A DNA stretch of 64,000 nucleotides from DASSQJ01 sp963773655. GTDB lineage: Bacteria; Actinomycetota; Actinomycetes; Actinomycetales; Dermatophilaceae. The stretch is from positions 620,001 to 684,000 of the forward strand of contig CAVZBX010000001.1 in the NCBI GenBank assembly GCA_963773655.1. The letters are read 5' to 3'. A model generated the notes under the pieces. That model made no database searches and was not told the DNA's origin. It saw only the letters and a list, made by a program, of their open reading frames with translations. Positions 7,737 through 17,150 of this stretch are shown piece by piece. The number at the start of each line of letters is the position of its first letter. The stretch's first letter is position 1. A program made the translations under genes and the position numbers.

Positions 7737-10700
7737 GGCAGGAGCACCTGCACGGCGAGGGTTCGACCGTGCCGGACCAGGACGCCGCGCCCGGGGCGGT
7801 GCTCGGCATCGGGGCGGGCTCGGACGCCGAGCACCTCGCCGTCGCCGGGGCGGGGTGAGAGCACGAGCCCGCACCCGTGCCGCGCGGCGTCCACGTCGAG
7901 CCCCCGGAAGCGGGTGGCGAGGGCTCGCGTCGTCGTGGCGACCACCACCGCGCCGCCGTCCCGCGCCGCGAGGTCCGCGACCTCGGCCAGCACCGGGCGG
8001 ACGGGGGCGTCGTCGAGGTGGTCGCCGTCGTCGACGAGCACGACGAGCGCCGGGTGCTGCCGGCGCAGCGCGACGAGCGCGTCGACGTCCTCGGGGCCGA
8101 GCACGGTTACCGCGGGGACGCAGGGGTGGGCCGGGCCCGGGGCGAGGGGCGACACGACGACCGCGGGACGGCCGGCCAGCACGGCCGACTCCGCGAGCAC
8201 CCACAGCGCCGTCGAGCGCCCGGAGCGGGGTGGCCCCGCGACGAGCAGCCGACCCGACGTCGTGGCGGGGTCCCAGGCCCACCCGCGGGCCTCCGGGCCG
8301 GCGGCGCCGAGCAGCAGGCCGGTAGCGCCCGGCGCGAGGTCGTCGCGGCGGACGACCGGGGGAGCGGACGGTACCGCCAGGCCCGCAGCGCCGGCCGGGG
8401 CGGCGGCCACCGCGCCGCGAGCGCCGCGAGGTCGGCCTCGGCCGTGGTCACGACCTGAAGCTCGCGACCGGCCCCGGCGAGGACCCCGCGGCCCGGCGGC
8501 GGGTCGCGGGGGAGGTCGCGCTCGTGGACCCCGGCGGCCAGGGCGTCGAGGGGGTCGAGGCGGCCCAGCAGCACGGTGGTGCCCCCGAGCGCGCTCCACC
8601 TCGAGTGCAGCAGGGAGCGCCCACCCGCGGCGACGACGTGCACACCGACGCCGGAGCCGTCGCGGACGACGCGCAGCACGCGGTCGGAGGCGGGGTCGGC
8701 CGCTCGGGGGTCGTCGGCCTCGAGGAGCTGGTCCCAGCCGTCGACGACGAGGAGCACCCGCGGGCGCGGGCCGGCGGGTGTCGACCGCCGCGTGGCCACC
8801 TCGGCGGTGAGGTGGGCGACGAGCTGGGCGACTGCCTCGGCGTCGTCGGTGCGGCACCAGGTGCCGACGTGCGGCAGCGCCCGCGCGCCGGCCAGGCCGC
8901 CCGCCGCGTCGACCACGTGGACGTGCAACCGGTCGGGTGGGCAGGTGTCGACCGCCGCGGCCAGGACCGCCCGCAGCATCGAGGTGCGCCCGGAGAGCGG
9001 GCGACCCACGACCCGCCACGGCGCGGCGACGGTGCTCCACCGCAGCGGGCTGCGACGCTGCAGGTCCGGCTCGTCGACGACGGCCACCACCCCGGCCGGG
9101 GCGGCGCCGGGGCGCAGCTCGGCCGGCAGGGGAGGGAGCCAGGGCGGGGCCGGCGCACGCACGCCGCGGGTGGCGGCGGCCGCCACGACGACGTCGACGA
9201 CGGCCGCGAGCTCGGTGGTCCGGTCCGGTGCCGCGGGCACCGGCGAGCGGGTCCGGCCGCGTTCCTCGACCTCGAGGAACGGCTCCTCGGTGGGGGCGGG
9301 GGCCACGAGAGCGGTGCGGAACGCCGTGAGCGCGCCGTCACCGCCGCGGGCGAAGCCGCTCCCGGGCGCCCCCGGCGAGAGCAGGGCGGCATCGGGTGCG
9401 TCGAGGACGTCCACGGAGTCGGCCCGGTCGCGCACCCGGAACGCCACCCGAAGGTCGACGTTGGCCTGGACCTCCGGGGTCACGGTGCCGGAGGGCCGTT
9501 GCGTGGCCAGGACGAGGTGGATGCCGAGCGAGCGCCCCTGCGCGGCCACCCGCACCAGGCCGGTCACGAGGTCGGGCAGCTCGTCGACCAGGGCCCGCAG
9601 CTCGTCGACCACGACGACGAGGCGCGGGACGGTGCCGGCGGTGTGGTGGAGGTCCGTGAGGTCGGCCACCCCCGCGTCCGCCAGCAGCTGCTCCCGGCGG
9701 CGCAGCTCCGCGCGCAGCGACGTCAGCACCCGGTGGGCGAGGTGGTCGTCGAGGTCGGTGACGAGGCCGACGACGTGGGGCAGGCGCGAGCACGGCCCGA
9801 ACGCGGCACCGCCCTTGAAGTCGACGAGGAGGAGCGCGAGCCGCTCCGGCGGGCACGCCACCGCCAGGCCGGTGACCAGGGTGCGGAGGAACTCGGACTT
9901 GCCGGACCCGGTGGTGCCGCCGACGAGCACGTGCGGGCCGTCGCGCGCGAGGTCGAGCCGGTACGGCGCACCGGCCGCCGTGCCGACGACGGCGACCGGG
10001 CCTGAGATCGGGCCGTCCCAGCCCGCCCGCACGCCGTCGGGAGTCAGCCGCCCCGCGCCGAGGACCCGGTCGAGGGTGAGCCGGGGGTCGCCGTCGGGGG
10101 CCGCCCCGGGCATGCCGGGCAGCCGCAGCGGCGCGAGGGCCCGCGCCACCCGGTCGGCCCACCACGACCCCACGCCGTCGGCCGCGAAGGTGGTGCGCCC
10201 GCCGTCGGGGGTGACGAGGACGTGCCGGCCGGCGCCGTCCGGCTCCACCCGCGCCCCGCACCACTCCGGCAGCGAGGCCGCGTCGGGCGCGACGACGATG
10301 CCGACCGCGCCGTCGAGGTCGTCGCCCGCGCCGTCCGCACCCGCGTGCCCCTCGGTCCCGTTGACGCCGACCCGGACCGCGCCGGTGGGTGCGGGGCCGC
10401 GCGCGTGCGGGGCACGCCACCAGTCGCCGCCGACCGCGTGGAGGTGGAGGCGGTCCGGGGGGAGGGCCACGCAGAGCTGACCGACGAGCCAGTCGAGGAG
10501 CCGGCGGGTGCCCTCGTCGCCGCCCGCGAGGCCCAGCCATCCGACCCGGGTGAGGTCGACGACGACCGGGACCTCCCGGGCCGTGGCGGGCGCGGCCGCA
10601 CCGGCCGGACCCCAGGTGGTGTGTGCCTCCACGTCGCCGAGGCCCAGGCGCACGGTGGGGCTCGTCCCCGACCACAGGCCGGCGAGCCGCTGCTCGGCGC

Positions 10701-11658
10701 GGCGGAGGACCACGTGCGGGTCCGGGTGAGCGGCGTGCCGCCGGCGCTGCTCCTCGGCCAGCGCGGCGTGCAGCGCCCCGCGGGCGGCCGCGACCGCGCG
10801 GTCGTGCTCGGCCACGGCGTGACGGCGTTGCCGCCGCGCCGTCACCCGGTCACCCACCGCGCTGCCGAGGACCATGACCGGGCCGAGGAGAGCGAACGCC
10901 AGCAGGTGCGGCCCGAGGAACACCGCCAGCGCCAGCGCGACCGGCAACGGCACGAGCGCGGCGACCCACGGGACCCGGGTAGGGGGCGGCAGGGCGGGCG
11001 GTGCGGGGGCCTCCACGTGGCGGGTGGCGGCCGGGCCCGGGTGCGGCGGGCCGGGGGTGACCCTCACCGTCCCGTCACCGGGCAACGCGAGCGGCAGCCC
11101 CGCCCCGCCCACGCGGCGCACGCGCATCGTCGTCCGGCCGATGACGAGGGCCGAGCGGGTGTCCAGGTCGGCGGTGGCCACCGCCCGGCCGTCGACGAGC
11201 ACGCCGTTGGTGGAGCCGAGGTCGGTGACGCGCACGCCGTCGGGGCCCACGTCGACCCGGGCGTGCCGCCGGCTGAGCGCGGTGTCGTCGAGGCGCATCC
11301 CCGCGGCGGGGTGACGGCCGACGTCGAACCCGGGGGGCAGCAGCGGCCGTGACCGGCCGGCGTCCGGCCCGCCGACCACGACGAGCTCCAGCGGCGCGGC
11401 CGGCCCGGGCAGCGGGTCCGCCGGGGGGCCGGGCGGCGCCACGGCGAGGGAGGCGCCGTCGACCAGTGGCGGCAGCCCCAGCACGGCGTCGTCGGCGACG
11501 TGGCGGCCCGCCGCGAGGAGCCCTCCGACGGGGTGGCCCAGGTGCCCGGCCACGGCGGCCCGCAGGTCGGCGGCGTGGTGCCGGCCCCGCCAGCGCACGA
11601 CCAGCTCGACCGGCCGCGGGCGGCGCCGCGGCACGTGGAGCGTCACCCCCATCTCCAT
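7694..11658 (-). CDS. FtsK/SpoIIIE (EssC-like) ATPase with ubiquitin-like and FHA domains, frameshifted
   Basis: Relative of the motor ATPases of type VII secretion. From the ATG at 11658 the product (about 1321 residues once corrected) has an N-terminal ubiquitin-like region (residues 10-75, resembling YukD/EsaB), an FHA phosphothreonine-binding domain (about 95-175, with RHARV and GSTNGV), hydrophobic segments near 230-280, and three FtsK-type domains. Domain 1 has a full Walker A (GTTGSGKSE) and a DFKGGAAF motif. Domains 2 and 3 have altered Walker A loops (GRPLSGRTS and GPPRSGRST). A one-base deletion near 8360-8400 shifts the frame so that domain 3 lies in another frame ending at 7694. 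No WXG100 substrate, EccB, EccD or mycosin gene is nearby, so the system's other parts are absent or elsewhere. TACCCT 7 bases before the ATG indicates leaderless transcription. Confidence 0.85.
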
Positions 11659-11665
11659 GACCGGG

Positions 11666-11671
11666 AGGGTA
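11666..11671 (-). promoter_or_regulatory. Leaderless-type -10 box for the EssC-like gene
   Basis: TACCCT on the minus strand ends 7 bases before the ATG at 11658. It excludes the longer in-frame start at 11841. Confidence 0.55.
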
Positions 11672-11699
11672 GGCACGTCCGCGCAGACGGTCCCCGGAC

Positions 11700-11708
11700 T
11701 TGTCCACA
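11700..11708 (+). promoter_or_regulatory. Perfect actinobacterial DnaA box
   Basis: TTGTCCACA matches the high-GC actinobacterial DnaA box exactly. It sits in the divergent control region between the EssC-like gene and the hydrogenase operon. A single box is not an origin. Confidence 0.4.
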
Positions 11709-11814
11709 GGCCGCCCGCCGCAGGGGACCCGGCGGCAGGCTGGGAGGGAGCGGATGGCCGCCCCGACCCGGCGGGCATGTCCAAGGTCACAGCCGCGACC
11801 CGCCGGGGGTGCCC

Positions 11815-11820
11815 TACCGT
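11815..11820 (+). promoter_or_regulatory. hydB: Possible -10 box of the hydrogenase operon
   Basis: TACCGT precedes a leader of about 41 bases that carries the Shine-Dalgarno GGGAGG (11858-11863) for hydB. No convincing -35 sequence is seen. Confidence 0.35.
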
Positions 11821-11867
11821 GAGGTGGGAGGGGCGAGCCACCCTTCGCCCCCCGCCCGGGAGGCGTG

Positions 11868-13070
11868 ATGGTCGACAGCCGGATGATCGACGTCGCCGGT
11901 CTGCAGGCGCTCATCGAGGCGCTACTGGCCCGGGGGTTCACCGTGATCGGGCCGACGGTGCGCGGTGGCGCCGTCGTCAGCTCCCGCATCCGCGGCGTCG
12001 ACGACCTGCCCCGCGGCTGGGGCGACGAGCAGGAGCCGGGTGGCTACCGGCTGCGCCCGCGTGGCGACGACGCGTTCTTCGGCTTCGCCGCGGGCGCCCA
12101 GTCCGCCAAGCCGGTGTTCTTCCCCGCCGACGAGCTGCTCTGGCGCGGCACCCGCACCCCCGACCGGCGTGGGTTCGCGGTCGAGCCGTCCGGGCCGTCC
12201 GAGCCGGACGACGGTGCGACGCCGGACGACGCGCCGTACGCCCTCGTGGGGGTCCGCGGGTGCGACCTCGCCGCCGTCGGGATCCACGACCGGGTGCTCG
12301 CCGGCCGGCACTTCGCCGACACCCACTACGCCCATCGGCGTGCGGACGCGTTCGTCGTCGCGGTCGCCTGCTCCGACCCCGGCGGGACGTGCTTCTGCGC
12401 GTCGATGGGCACCGGCCCCGCCCCCGATCCCGCCGGCGCCGACCTCGTGCTCACCGAGCTGCTCGACGGCGGGCACCGGTTCGTGGTCGAGGTGGCCAGC
12501 GACCGGGGGGCGGAGGTGCTCGCCGACGTTCCCGCCCGCCCCGCCGGGACGGCCGACCTCGACGCCGCCCGTGCCGTCACCGACGACGCGGAGCAGCGGA
12601 TGGGCCGACGCCTGGACACCCGCGGCATCAAGGAGCTCCTCTACGCGAGCGTCGACAGCCCGAGGTGGGCCGAGGTCGCCTCCCGCTGCCTGTCGTGCAC
12701 CAACTGCACGATGGTCTGTCCGACCTGCTTCTGCACCTCGGTCGAGGACGTCTCGGACCTCACCGGTGACAGCGTGGAGCGGCACCGGGTGTGGGACTCC
12801 TGCTTCACCTCCGCGTTCTCGTACATCCACGGCGGCACCGTGCGCGAGTCGGCCTCCTCCCGCTACCGCCAGTGGATGACGCACAAGCTCGCCGCCTGGC
12901 AGGACCAGTTCGGGTCCTCCGGATGCGTCGGCTGCGGCCGCTGCGTCACCTGGTGCCCGGTGGGCATCGACATCACCGAGGAGGCGGCCGCCCTCCGCGG
13001 GCTGCCCGGGTCGAACCTGCCCGAGCCCGCCGCGGCCGCTGTCCCCGCAGGAGCGAAGGAGCCGTCGTGA
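11868..13070 (+). CDS. hydB: Group 3b NiFe hydrogenase beta subunit (iron-sulfur)
   Basis: Electron-transfer subunit that relays electrons between the small subunit and the flavin subunit of a soluble NAD(P)-linked hydrogenase/sulfhydrogenase. The 400-residue protein has an N-terminal region with GVRGCDLAA and ACSDPGGTCFCAS typical of the family, and two ferredoxin motifs: CLSCTNCTMVCPTCFC near residue 275 and CVGCGRCVTWCPVGID near 352. The ATG at 11868 follows GGGAGG closely. It is the first gene of an operon whose order B-G-D-A matches the Pyrococcus sulfhydrogenase operon, apart from one inserted gene. The stop overlaps the next start. Confidence 0.9.
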   Translation: MVDSRMIDVAGLQALIEALLARGFTVIGPTVRGGAVVSSRIRGVDDLPRGWGDEQEPGGYRLRPRGDDAFFGFAAGAQSAKPVFFPADELLWRGTRTPDRRGFAVEPSGPSEPDDGATPDDAPYALVGVRGCDLAAVGIHDRVLAGRHFADTHYAHRRADAFVVAVACSDPGGTCFCASMGTGPAPDPAGADLVLTELLDGGHRFVVEVASDRGAEVLADVPARPAGTADLDAARAVTDDAEQRMGRRLDTRGIKELLYASVDSPRWAEVASRCLSCTNCTMVCPTCFCTSVEDVSDLTGDSVERHRVWDSCFTSAFSYIHGGTVRESASSRYRQWMTHKLAAWQDQFGSSGCVGCGRCVTWCPVGIDITEEAAALRGLPGSNLPEPAAAAVPAGAKEPS

Positions 13071-13528
13071 GGACCATCGCGCAGTACCTGCCCCAGCACC
13101 CCTTCTTCGAGGGGCTCGACGAGTCGGTCGCCGCGCTCGTCGCCGGGTGCGCCCACAACGTGCACTTCCGCCCGGGTGAGCACCTCTTCCGGGAGGGCGA
13201 CCCCGCCGACACCTTCTTCGTCGTCCGCCACGGCCGGGTGGCGCTCGAGGTGCGCGGCGCGGCCGGGCCGTCCGTCGTGGTCGACACCGTGCACGACGAC
13301 GACGTCATCGGCTGGTCCTGGCTGGTCCCGCCGCACCGGTGGATGTTCGACGCCCGCGCCACCGACCAGACCAGCGCCATCGCCTTCGACGCGGTGTGCC
13401 TGCGGGAGAAGGCGACCGCCGACCCGGTCGTGGGCTACGCGCTGCTCCAGCGGGTCGTCACGGTGATGGCCGCCCGGGTGCAGTCGGCCCGGGTGCGGCT
13501 GCTCGACCTCTACGGGACGCCGGCATGA
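13067..13528 (+). CDS. Cyclic nucleotide-binding domain protein within the hydrogenase operon
   Basis: 153-residue protein made almost entirely of one CRP-like cyclic nucleotide-binding domain (residues 10-125: PGEHLFREGDPADTFFVV, then a region ending GWSWLVPPHRWMFDARA). There is no helix-turn-helix, so it should sense or scaffold and not bind DNA. The phosphate-binding cassette is divergent: the usual GE(L/I)A...R(T/S)A is replaced by IGWSWLVPPHRW, so nucleotide binding is uncertain. GTG overlaps the hydB stop by four bases and its own stop overlaps hydG, so the three are probably translationally coupled. A redox or allosteric role on the hydrogenase is inference. Confidence 0.85.
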   Translation: MRTIAQYLPQHPFFEGLDESVAALVAGCAHNVHFRPGEHLFREGDPADTFFVVRHGRVALEVRGAAGPSVVVDTVHDDDVIGWSWLVPPHRWMFDARATDQTSAIAFDAVCLREKATADPVVGYALLQRVVTVMAARVQSARVRLLDLYGTPA

Positions 13529-14388
13529 CCGCGCTGGCCGGCCCCCCGGTACGCGACGACGCCGGGGTCGACCCGTTCGTCCCGCGGCCGTTCGTCGTCC
13601 GCCGGCACCGGCAGGACACCCGCGACACCTTCACCCTCGTCCTCGAGGCGGTCGACGGCGAGCCGCTGCCCTTCGCGCCCGGCCAGTTCACGATGATGCA
13701 GGCGTTCGGGGTCGGTGAGGCGCCGATCTCGATCAGTGGCGACCCGGCGCACCCGGAGCGGCTCGAGCACACCATCCGCGACGTCGGGTCGGTGACCCAC
13801 GCGCTGGTGCGCTCCGCCCCCGGCACGCAGCTCGGCATCCGCGGCCCGTTCGGCACCGGGTGGGAGGTCGGGTCCGGGCGCGGCGGCGACGTCGTGTTCG
13901 TCGCCGGTGGCATCGGCCTGGCGCCGCTGCGGCCGGCGGTCATCGACGTCTGCCGGGAGCGCGACGCCTACGGCCGGGTGCTGCTGCTCTACGGCGCCCG
14001 CACGCCGGAGGACATCCTCTTCGGCGACGACCTGCGCCGCTGGGGCGCCGAGCACCGCATCGACGTCGAGGTGACGGTCGACAACGGCCAGCACGCCTGG
14101 CGCGGCCGGGTCGGGCTCGTCACCCAGCTCGTCGCGCGGGGCGGCTTCGACGCGACCAACACGCTCGCCCTGGTCTGCGGGCCCGAGGTGATGATGCGCT
14201 ACGCCGCCTCGGCACTCGCCGAGCGGGGCGTGCGCCGGGAGCGGCTGCGGCTGTCGATGGAGCGGAACATGAAGTGCGGCGTCGGGCTCTGCGGGCACTG
14301 CCAGCTGCGGGAGCACTTCGTCTGCGTCGACGGGCCGGTGCTCGGCTACGACGTGCTCGAGCCGCTGATGTCGAGGGCGGAGGTGTAG
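13525..14388 (+). CDS. hydG: Group 3b NiFe hydrogenase gamma subunit (FAD/NAD(P)-binding)
   Basis: 287-residue flavoprotein of the ferredoxin-NADP reductase fold that exchanges hydride with NAD(P) and passes electrons to the iron-sulfur chain. Visible parts are the flavin-binding barrel (residues 15-110, with FAPGQF and EAPISIS), the nucleotide-binding half (VFVAGGIGLAPLRP near 130; CGPEVMM near 220) and a C-terminal [2Fe-2S] motif (MKCGVGLCGHC, then a cysteine 8 residues on). The ATG overlaps the preceding stop; hydD follows after 3 bases. Length and order match the sulfhydrogenase gamma subunit. Confidence 0.92.
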   Translation: MTALAGPPVRDDAGVDPFVPRPFVVRRHRQDTRDTFTLVLEAVDGEPLPFAPGQFTMMQAFGVGEAPISISGDPAHPERLEHTIRDVGSVTHALVRSAPGTQLGIRGPFGTGWEVGSGRGGDVVFVAGGIGLAPLRPAVIDVCRERDAYGRVLLLYGARTPEDILFGDDLRRWGAEHRIDVEVTVDNGQHAWRGRVGLVTQLVARGGFDATNTLALVCGPEVMMRYAASALAERGVRRERLRLSMERNMKCGVGLCGHCQLREHFVCVDGPVLGYDVLEPLMSRAEV

Positions 14389-14391
14389 GCG

Positions 14392-15234
14392 ATGACCGTG
14401 ACCGACCTCCCCGCACCGTCGAGCCGCCGGGCCGCACCGACGCTCGCCGTGTGGAAGTTCGCGTCGTGCGACGGCTGCCAGCTGACCCTGCTCAACTGCG
14501 AGGACGAGCTGCTCGCCCTCGCCGGGGCGGTGCAGGTGGCGTACTTCCCGGAGGCCACCCGTGGGGTGGTGGGCGGTCCCTACGACGTCTCCCTCGTCGA
14601 GGGGTCGGTGACGACGCCGGAGGACCTCGAGCGGATCCAGCAGGTGCGGCAGATGTCGCGCACGCTCATCACGATCGGCGCGTGCGCCACCGCCGGCGGC
14701 ATCCAGGCGCTGCGCAACTTCGCCGACGTCGCCGAGTTCCGCTCGGTCGTCTACGCCCACCCCGAGTACCTCTCGACCCTGTCCCGCTCCACCCCGATCT
14801 CGGCGCACGTCAGCGTCGACTTCGAGCTGCGCGGCTGCCCGATCGACAAGCGGCAGCTGCTCGAGGTGCTCGCCGCCGCGGTGCAGGGGCGCACCCCGCG
14901 CATCCCGTCGTACAGCGTCTGCGTGGAGTGCAAGCGCAGCGGCAACCTCTGCGTCACCGTCGCCCACGGCACCCCGTGCCTCGGCCCGGTCACCCAGGCC
15001 GGATGCGGTGCCCTGTGCCCGCGGTTCGACCGCGGCTGCTACGGCTGCTTCGGCCCCCAGGACACCCCGAACACGGCCGGCATCGCGGTGCGGCTCGGCG
15101 AGCTCGGCATGAGCCCGCCCGAGGTGATGCGCGTGTTCCGCACCTTCAACGCCGCCGCCGAGCCGTTCCGCCGCGAGAGCGAGCGGCACGAGGCGGCGGC
15201 GGACGCCGGAACCCACGAGGAGGCGGGTCGATGA
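14392..15234 (+). CDS. hydD: Group 3b NiFe hydrogenase small subunit
   Basis: Carries three iron-sulfur clusters next to the NiFe site. The 280-residue protein starts with a ligand motif SCDGCQLTLL near residue 25, then IGACATAGG near 96, GCPIDK near 148, CVECKRSGNLC near 180 and GCGALCPRFDRGCYGCFG near 205. Together these supply the cysteines for three [4Fe-4S] clusters. There is no twin-arginine signal, which agrees with a cytosolic group 3 enzyme and not an exported group 1 enzyme. It lies between hydG and hydA, overlapping hydA by four bases. Confidence 0.93.
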   Translation: MTVTDLPAPSSRRAAPTLAVWKFASCDGCQLTLLNCEDELLALAGAVQVAYFPEATRGVVGGPYDVSLVEGSVTTPEDLERIQQVRQMSRTLITIGACATAGGIQALRNFADVAEFRSVVYAHPEYLSTLSRSTPISAHVSVDFELRGCPIDKRQLLEVLAAAVQGRTPRIPSYSVCVECKRSGNLCVTVAHGTPCLGPVTQAGCGALCPRFDRGCYGCFGPQDTPNTAGIAVRLGELGMSPPEVMRVFRTFNAAAEPFRRESERHEAAADAGTHEEAGR

Positions 15235-16541
15235 CGCACGGCACCACGGAGGGCGACCAGGTCCTCCACGTCCCCACCCTGGCCAGGGTCGAGGGCGAGG
15301 GCGGGATGCACATCGAGTACCGCGACGGCGAGGTCACCAACGTCGAGCTGCGCATCTACGAGCCACCGCGGTTCTACGAGGCGTTCCTGCGCGGCCGCTC
15401 CTACACCGAGCCGCCGGACATCACCGCCCGCATCTGCGGCATCTGCCCGGTCGCGTACCAGACCAGCTCGTGCTGGGCGCTCGAGGACGCCTGCGGCGTC
15501 TCGGTGACCGACGCCATCCGCACGATGCGACGGCTGCTCTACTGCGGGGAGTGGATCGAGAGCCACACGCTGCACGTCTACCTGCTGCACGCGCCGGACT
15601 TCCTCGGCTACGACGGCGCCATCGAGATGGCCGCCGACCACAAGGACCTCGTCGAGCGCGGCCTGCGGATGAAGAAGGCCGGCAACGACCTCATGGACGT
15701 CGTCGGCGGCCGGTCCGTGCACCCGGTCAACGTGCGGCTCGGGGGGTTCTACCGGATGCCGTCGCGCGAGGAGCTGCTCGCGCTCAGGCCCCGGCTCGAG
15801 CAGGGCCTCGAGGACGCGCTCGCCACCGTCTCCCTCGTCGCCGGCTTCCACTTCCCCGACCTCGAGCAGCCCTACGAGTACCTGTCGTTGCGGCCCGAGC
15901 AGGGCTACCCCATCGAGGCCGGCCGCGTCGTCACCTCCTCCGGCACCGAGTTCGACGTGCGCGAGTTCACCGAGCACATCGAGGAGTTCCACGTCCCGCA
16001 CTCGAACGCCCTGCACGCGCGGCTCGACGGCTCGCCGGTCCCGTACGCCGTGGGGCCGCTCGCGCGGTACTCGCTCAACGCCGACCGGCTCGGCGACGTG
16101 GCCCGCGGCGCCGCGACCGCGGCGGGGCTCGGTGACGTGTGCCGCAACCCGTTCCGCTCGATCGTCGTGCGCTCCGTGGAGCTGGTCGAGGCCTTCACCG
16201 AGTCGCTGCGGATCATCGACGGATGGGTGGACGGCGCAGCGCCCAGCGTGGCGGTCCCCGCCCGGGCGGGGGAGGGGTTCGGTGCCAGCGAGGCGCCGCG
16301 CGGCACGCTCTTCCACCGCTACGTCATCGACGACGGCGGCATCGTCCGGGACGCCCAGATCGTGCCGCCCACCTCGCAGAACCAGCCCAGCGTGGAGGCC
16401 GACCTGCGCGCCCTGGTCCAGGCCTGGCACGACCTCGACGACGAGGCGCTGACCCACCGGTGCGAGCAGGCCATCCGCAACTACGACCCGTGCATCTCCT
16501 GCGCCACCCACTTCCTCGACCTCACCGTGGACCGCGGATGA
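15231..16541 (+). CDS. hydA: Group 3b NiFe hydrogenase large (catalytic) subunit
   Basis: Holds the NiFe(CN)2CO centre that splits or forms H2. The 436-residue protein has the N-terminal ARVEGEGG motif, the first nickel ligand pair RICGICPV near residue 65 and the second pair DPCISCATH near 420. Nine residues follow that histidine, which is the C-terminal peptide removed by the maturation protease encoded next. All four metal-binding cysteines are present, so the enzyme looks active. ATG overlaps the hydD stop. Nickel insertion would need hypA-F gene products, none of which are in the window. Confidence 0.95.
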   Translation: MTHGTTEGDQVLHVPTLARVEGEGGMHIEYRDGEVTNVELRIYEPPRFYEAFLRGRSYTEPPDITARICGICPVAYQTSSCWALEDACGVSVTDAIRTMRRLLYCGEWIESHTLHVYLLHAPDFLGYDGAIEMAADHKDLVERGLRMKKAGNDLMDVVGGRSVHPVNVRLGGFYRMPSREELLALRPRLEQGLEDALATVSLVAGFHFPDLEQPYEYLSLRPEQGYPIEAGRVVTSSGTEFDVREFTEHIEEFHVPHSNALHARLDGSPVPYAVGPLARYSLNADRLGDVARGAATAAGLGDVCRNPFRSIVVRSVELVEAFTESLRIIDGWVDGAAPSVAVPARAGEGFGASEAPRGTLFHRYVIDDGGIVRDAQIVPPTSQNQPSVEADLRALVQAWHDLDDEALTHRCEQAIRNYDPCISCATHFLDLTVDRG

Positions 16542-17044
16542 CCGGTGCCCCCGTGCTCGTCGTCGGGGTGGGCCACCCCGACCGGGGGGACGACGCCGTC
16601 GGCCTCGTCGTGGCGCACGAGGTGGCGCGGGTCGCCCGTCCCGGCGTCGAGGTGCGTGAGCAGGAGGACCCCACCGACCTCGTGATGCTGTGGTCCGGGT
16701 GGGAGCGGGTCGTGCTCGTCGACGCGGTGACCTCGGGTGGGGGAGTGCCGCCCGGCACGGTCCACGTGCTGCGCACCGGCGCCCGCCGGCCCCCCATCGC
16801 GGCGGAGGAGTGGGCGCGCACCGGGCGCGGCGGCACCCACGCCTTCGGGGTGGGTGCGGCGGTCGAGCTCGCCCGGGCACTCGGGCGGCTGCCCGCCGAC
16901 GTGGTCGTCGTGGGGGTGGAGGCCGCGGGGGTCGAGCACGGTGCGCCGTTGACCCCGGTCGTGGCCTCGGCCGTCCCGGCCGCGGCCCTCGCGGTGCTCG
17001 ACGCCGTCGCCGACGTGGGGGTCGGGGGCGGGCTCCGGGCCTGA
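16538..17044 (+). CDS. Hydrogenase maturation protease
   Basis: HyaD/HycI-family endopeptidase of 168 residues that trims the large subunit after nickel insertion. The nickel-recognition motif GVGHPDRGDDAVG is at residues 9-21, a second acidic site LVDAVTSGG near 59, and a conserved histidine in HAFGVG near 102. The ATG overlaps the hydA stop by four bases, which fits a protease dedicated to that subunit. It is the last gene of the operon. Confidence 0.92.
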   Translation: MTGAPVLVVGVGHPDRGDDAVGLVVAHEVARVARPGVEVREQEDPTDLVMLWSGWERVVLVDAVTSGGGVPPGTVHVLRTGARRPPIAAEEWARTGRGGTHAFGVGAAVELARALGRLPADVVVVGVEAAGVEHGAPLTPVVASAVPAAALAVLDAVADVGVGGGLRA

Positions 17045-17150
17045 CCGGTCCGCGCCGGCGGGGCGTCTCGCCGTGGGCGAGGGTGCACAGACCGCGTCGG
17101 AAGATCCCGATGTGCGCCACGGACGACCGCGGATCTGTGAGCATCAGTGC

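Noticed and set aside
11700..11708. Replication origin
   Set aside because: A single DnaA box without clustering, dnaA or dnaN; treated only as a possible regulatory site.
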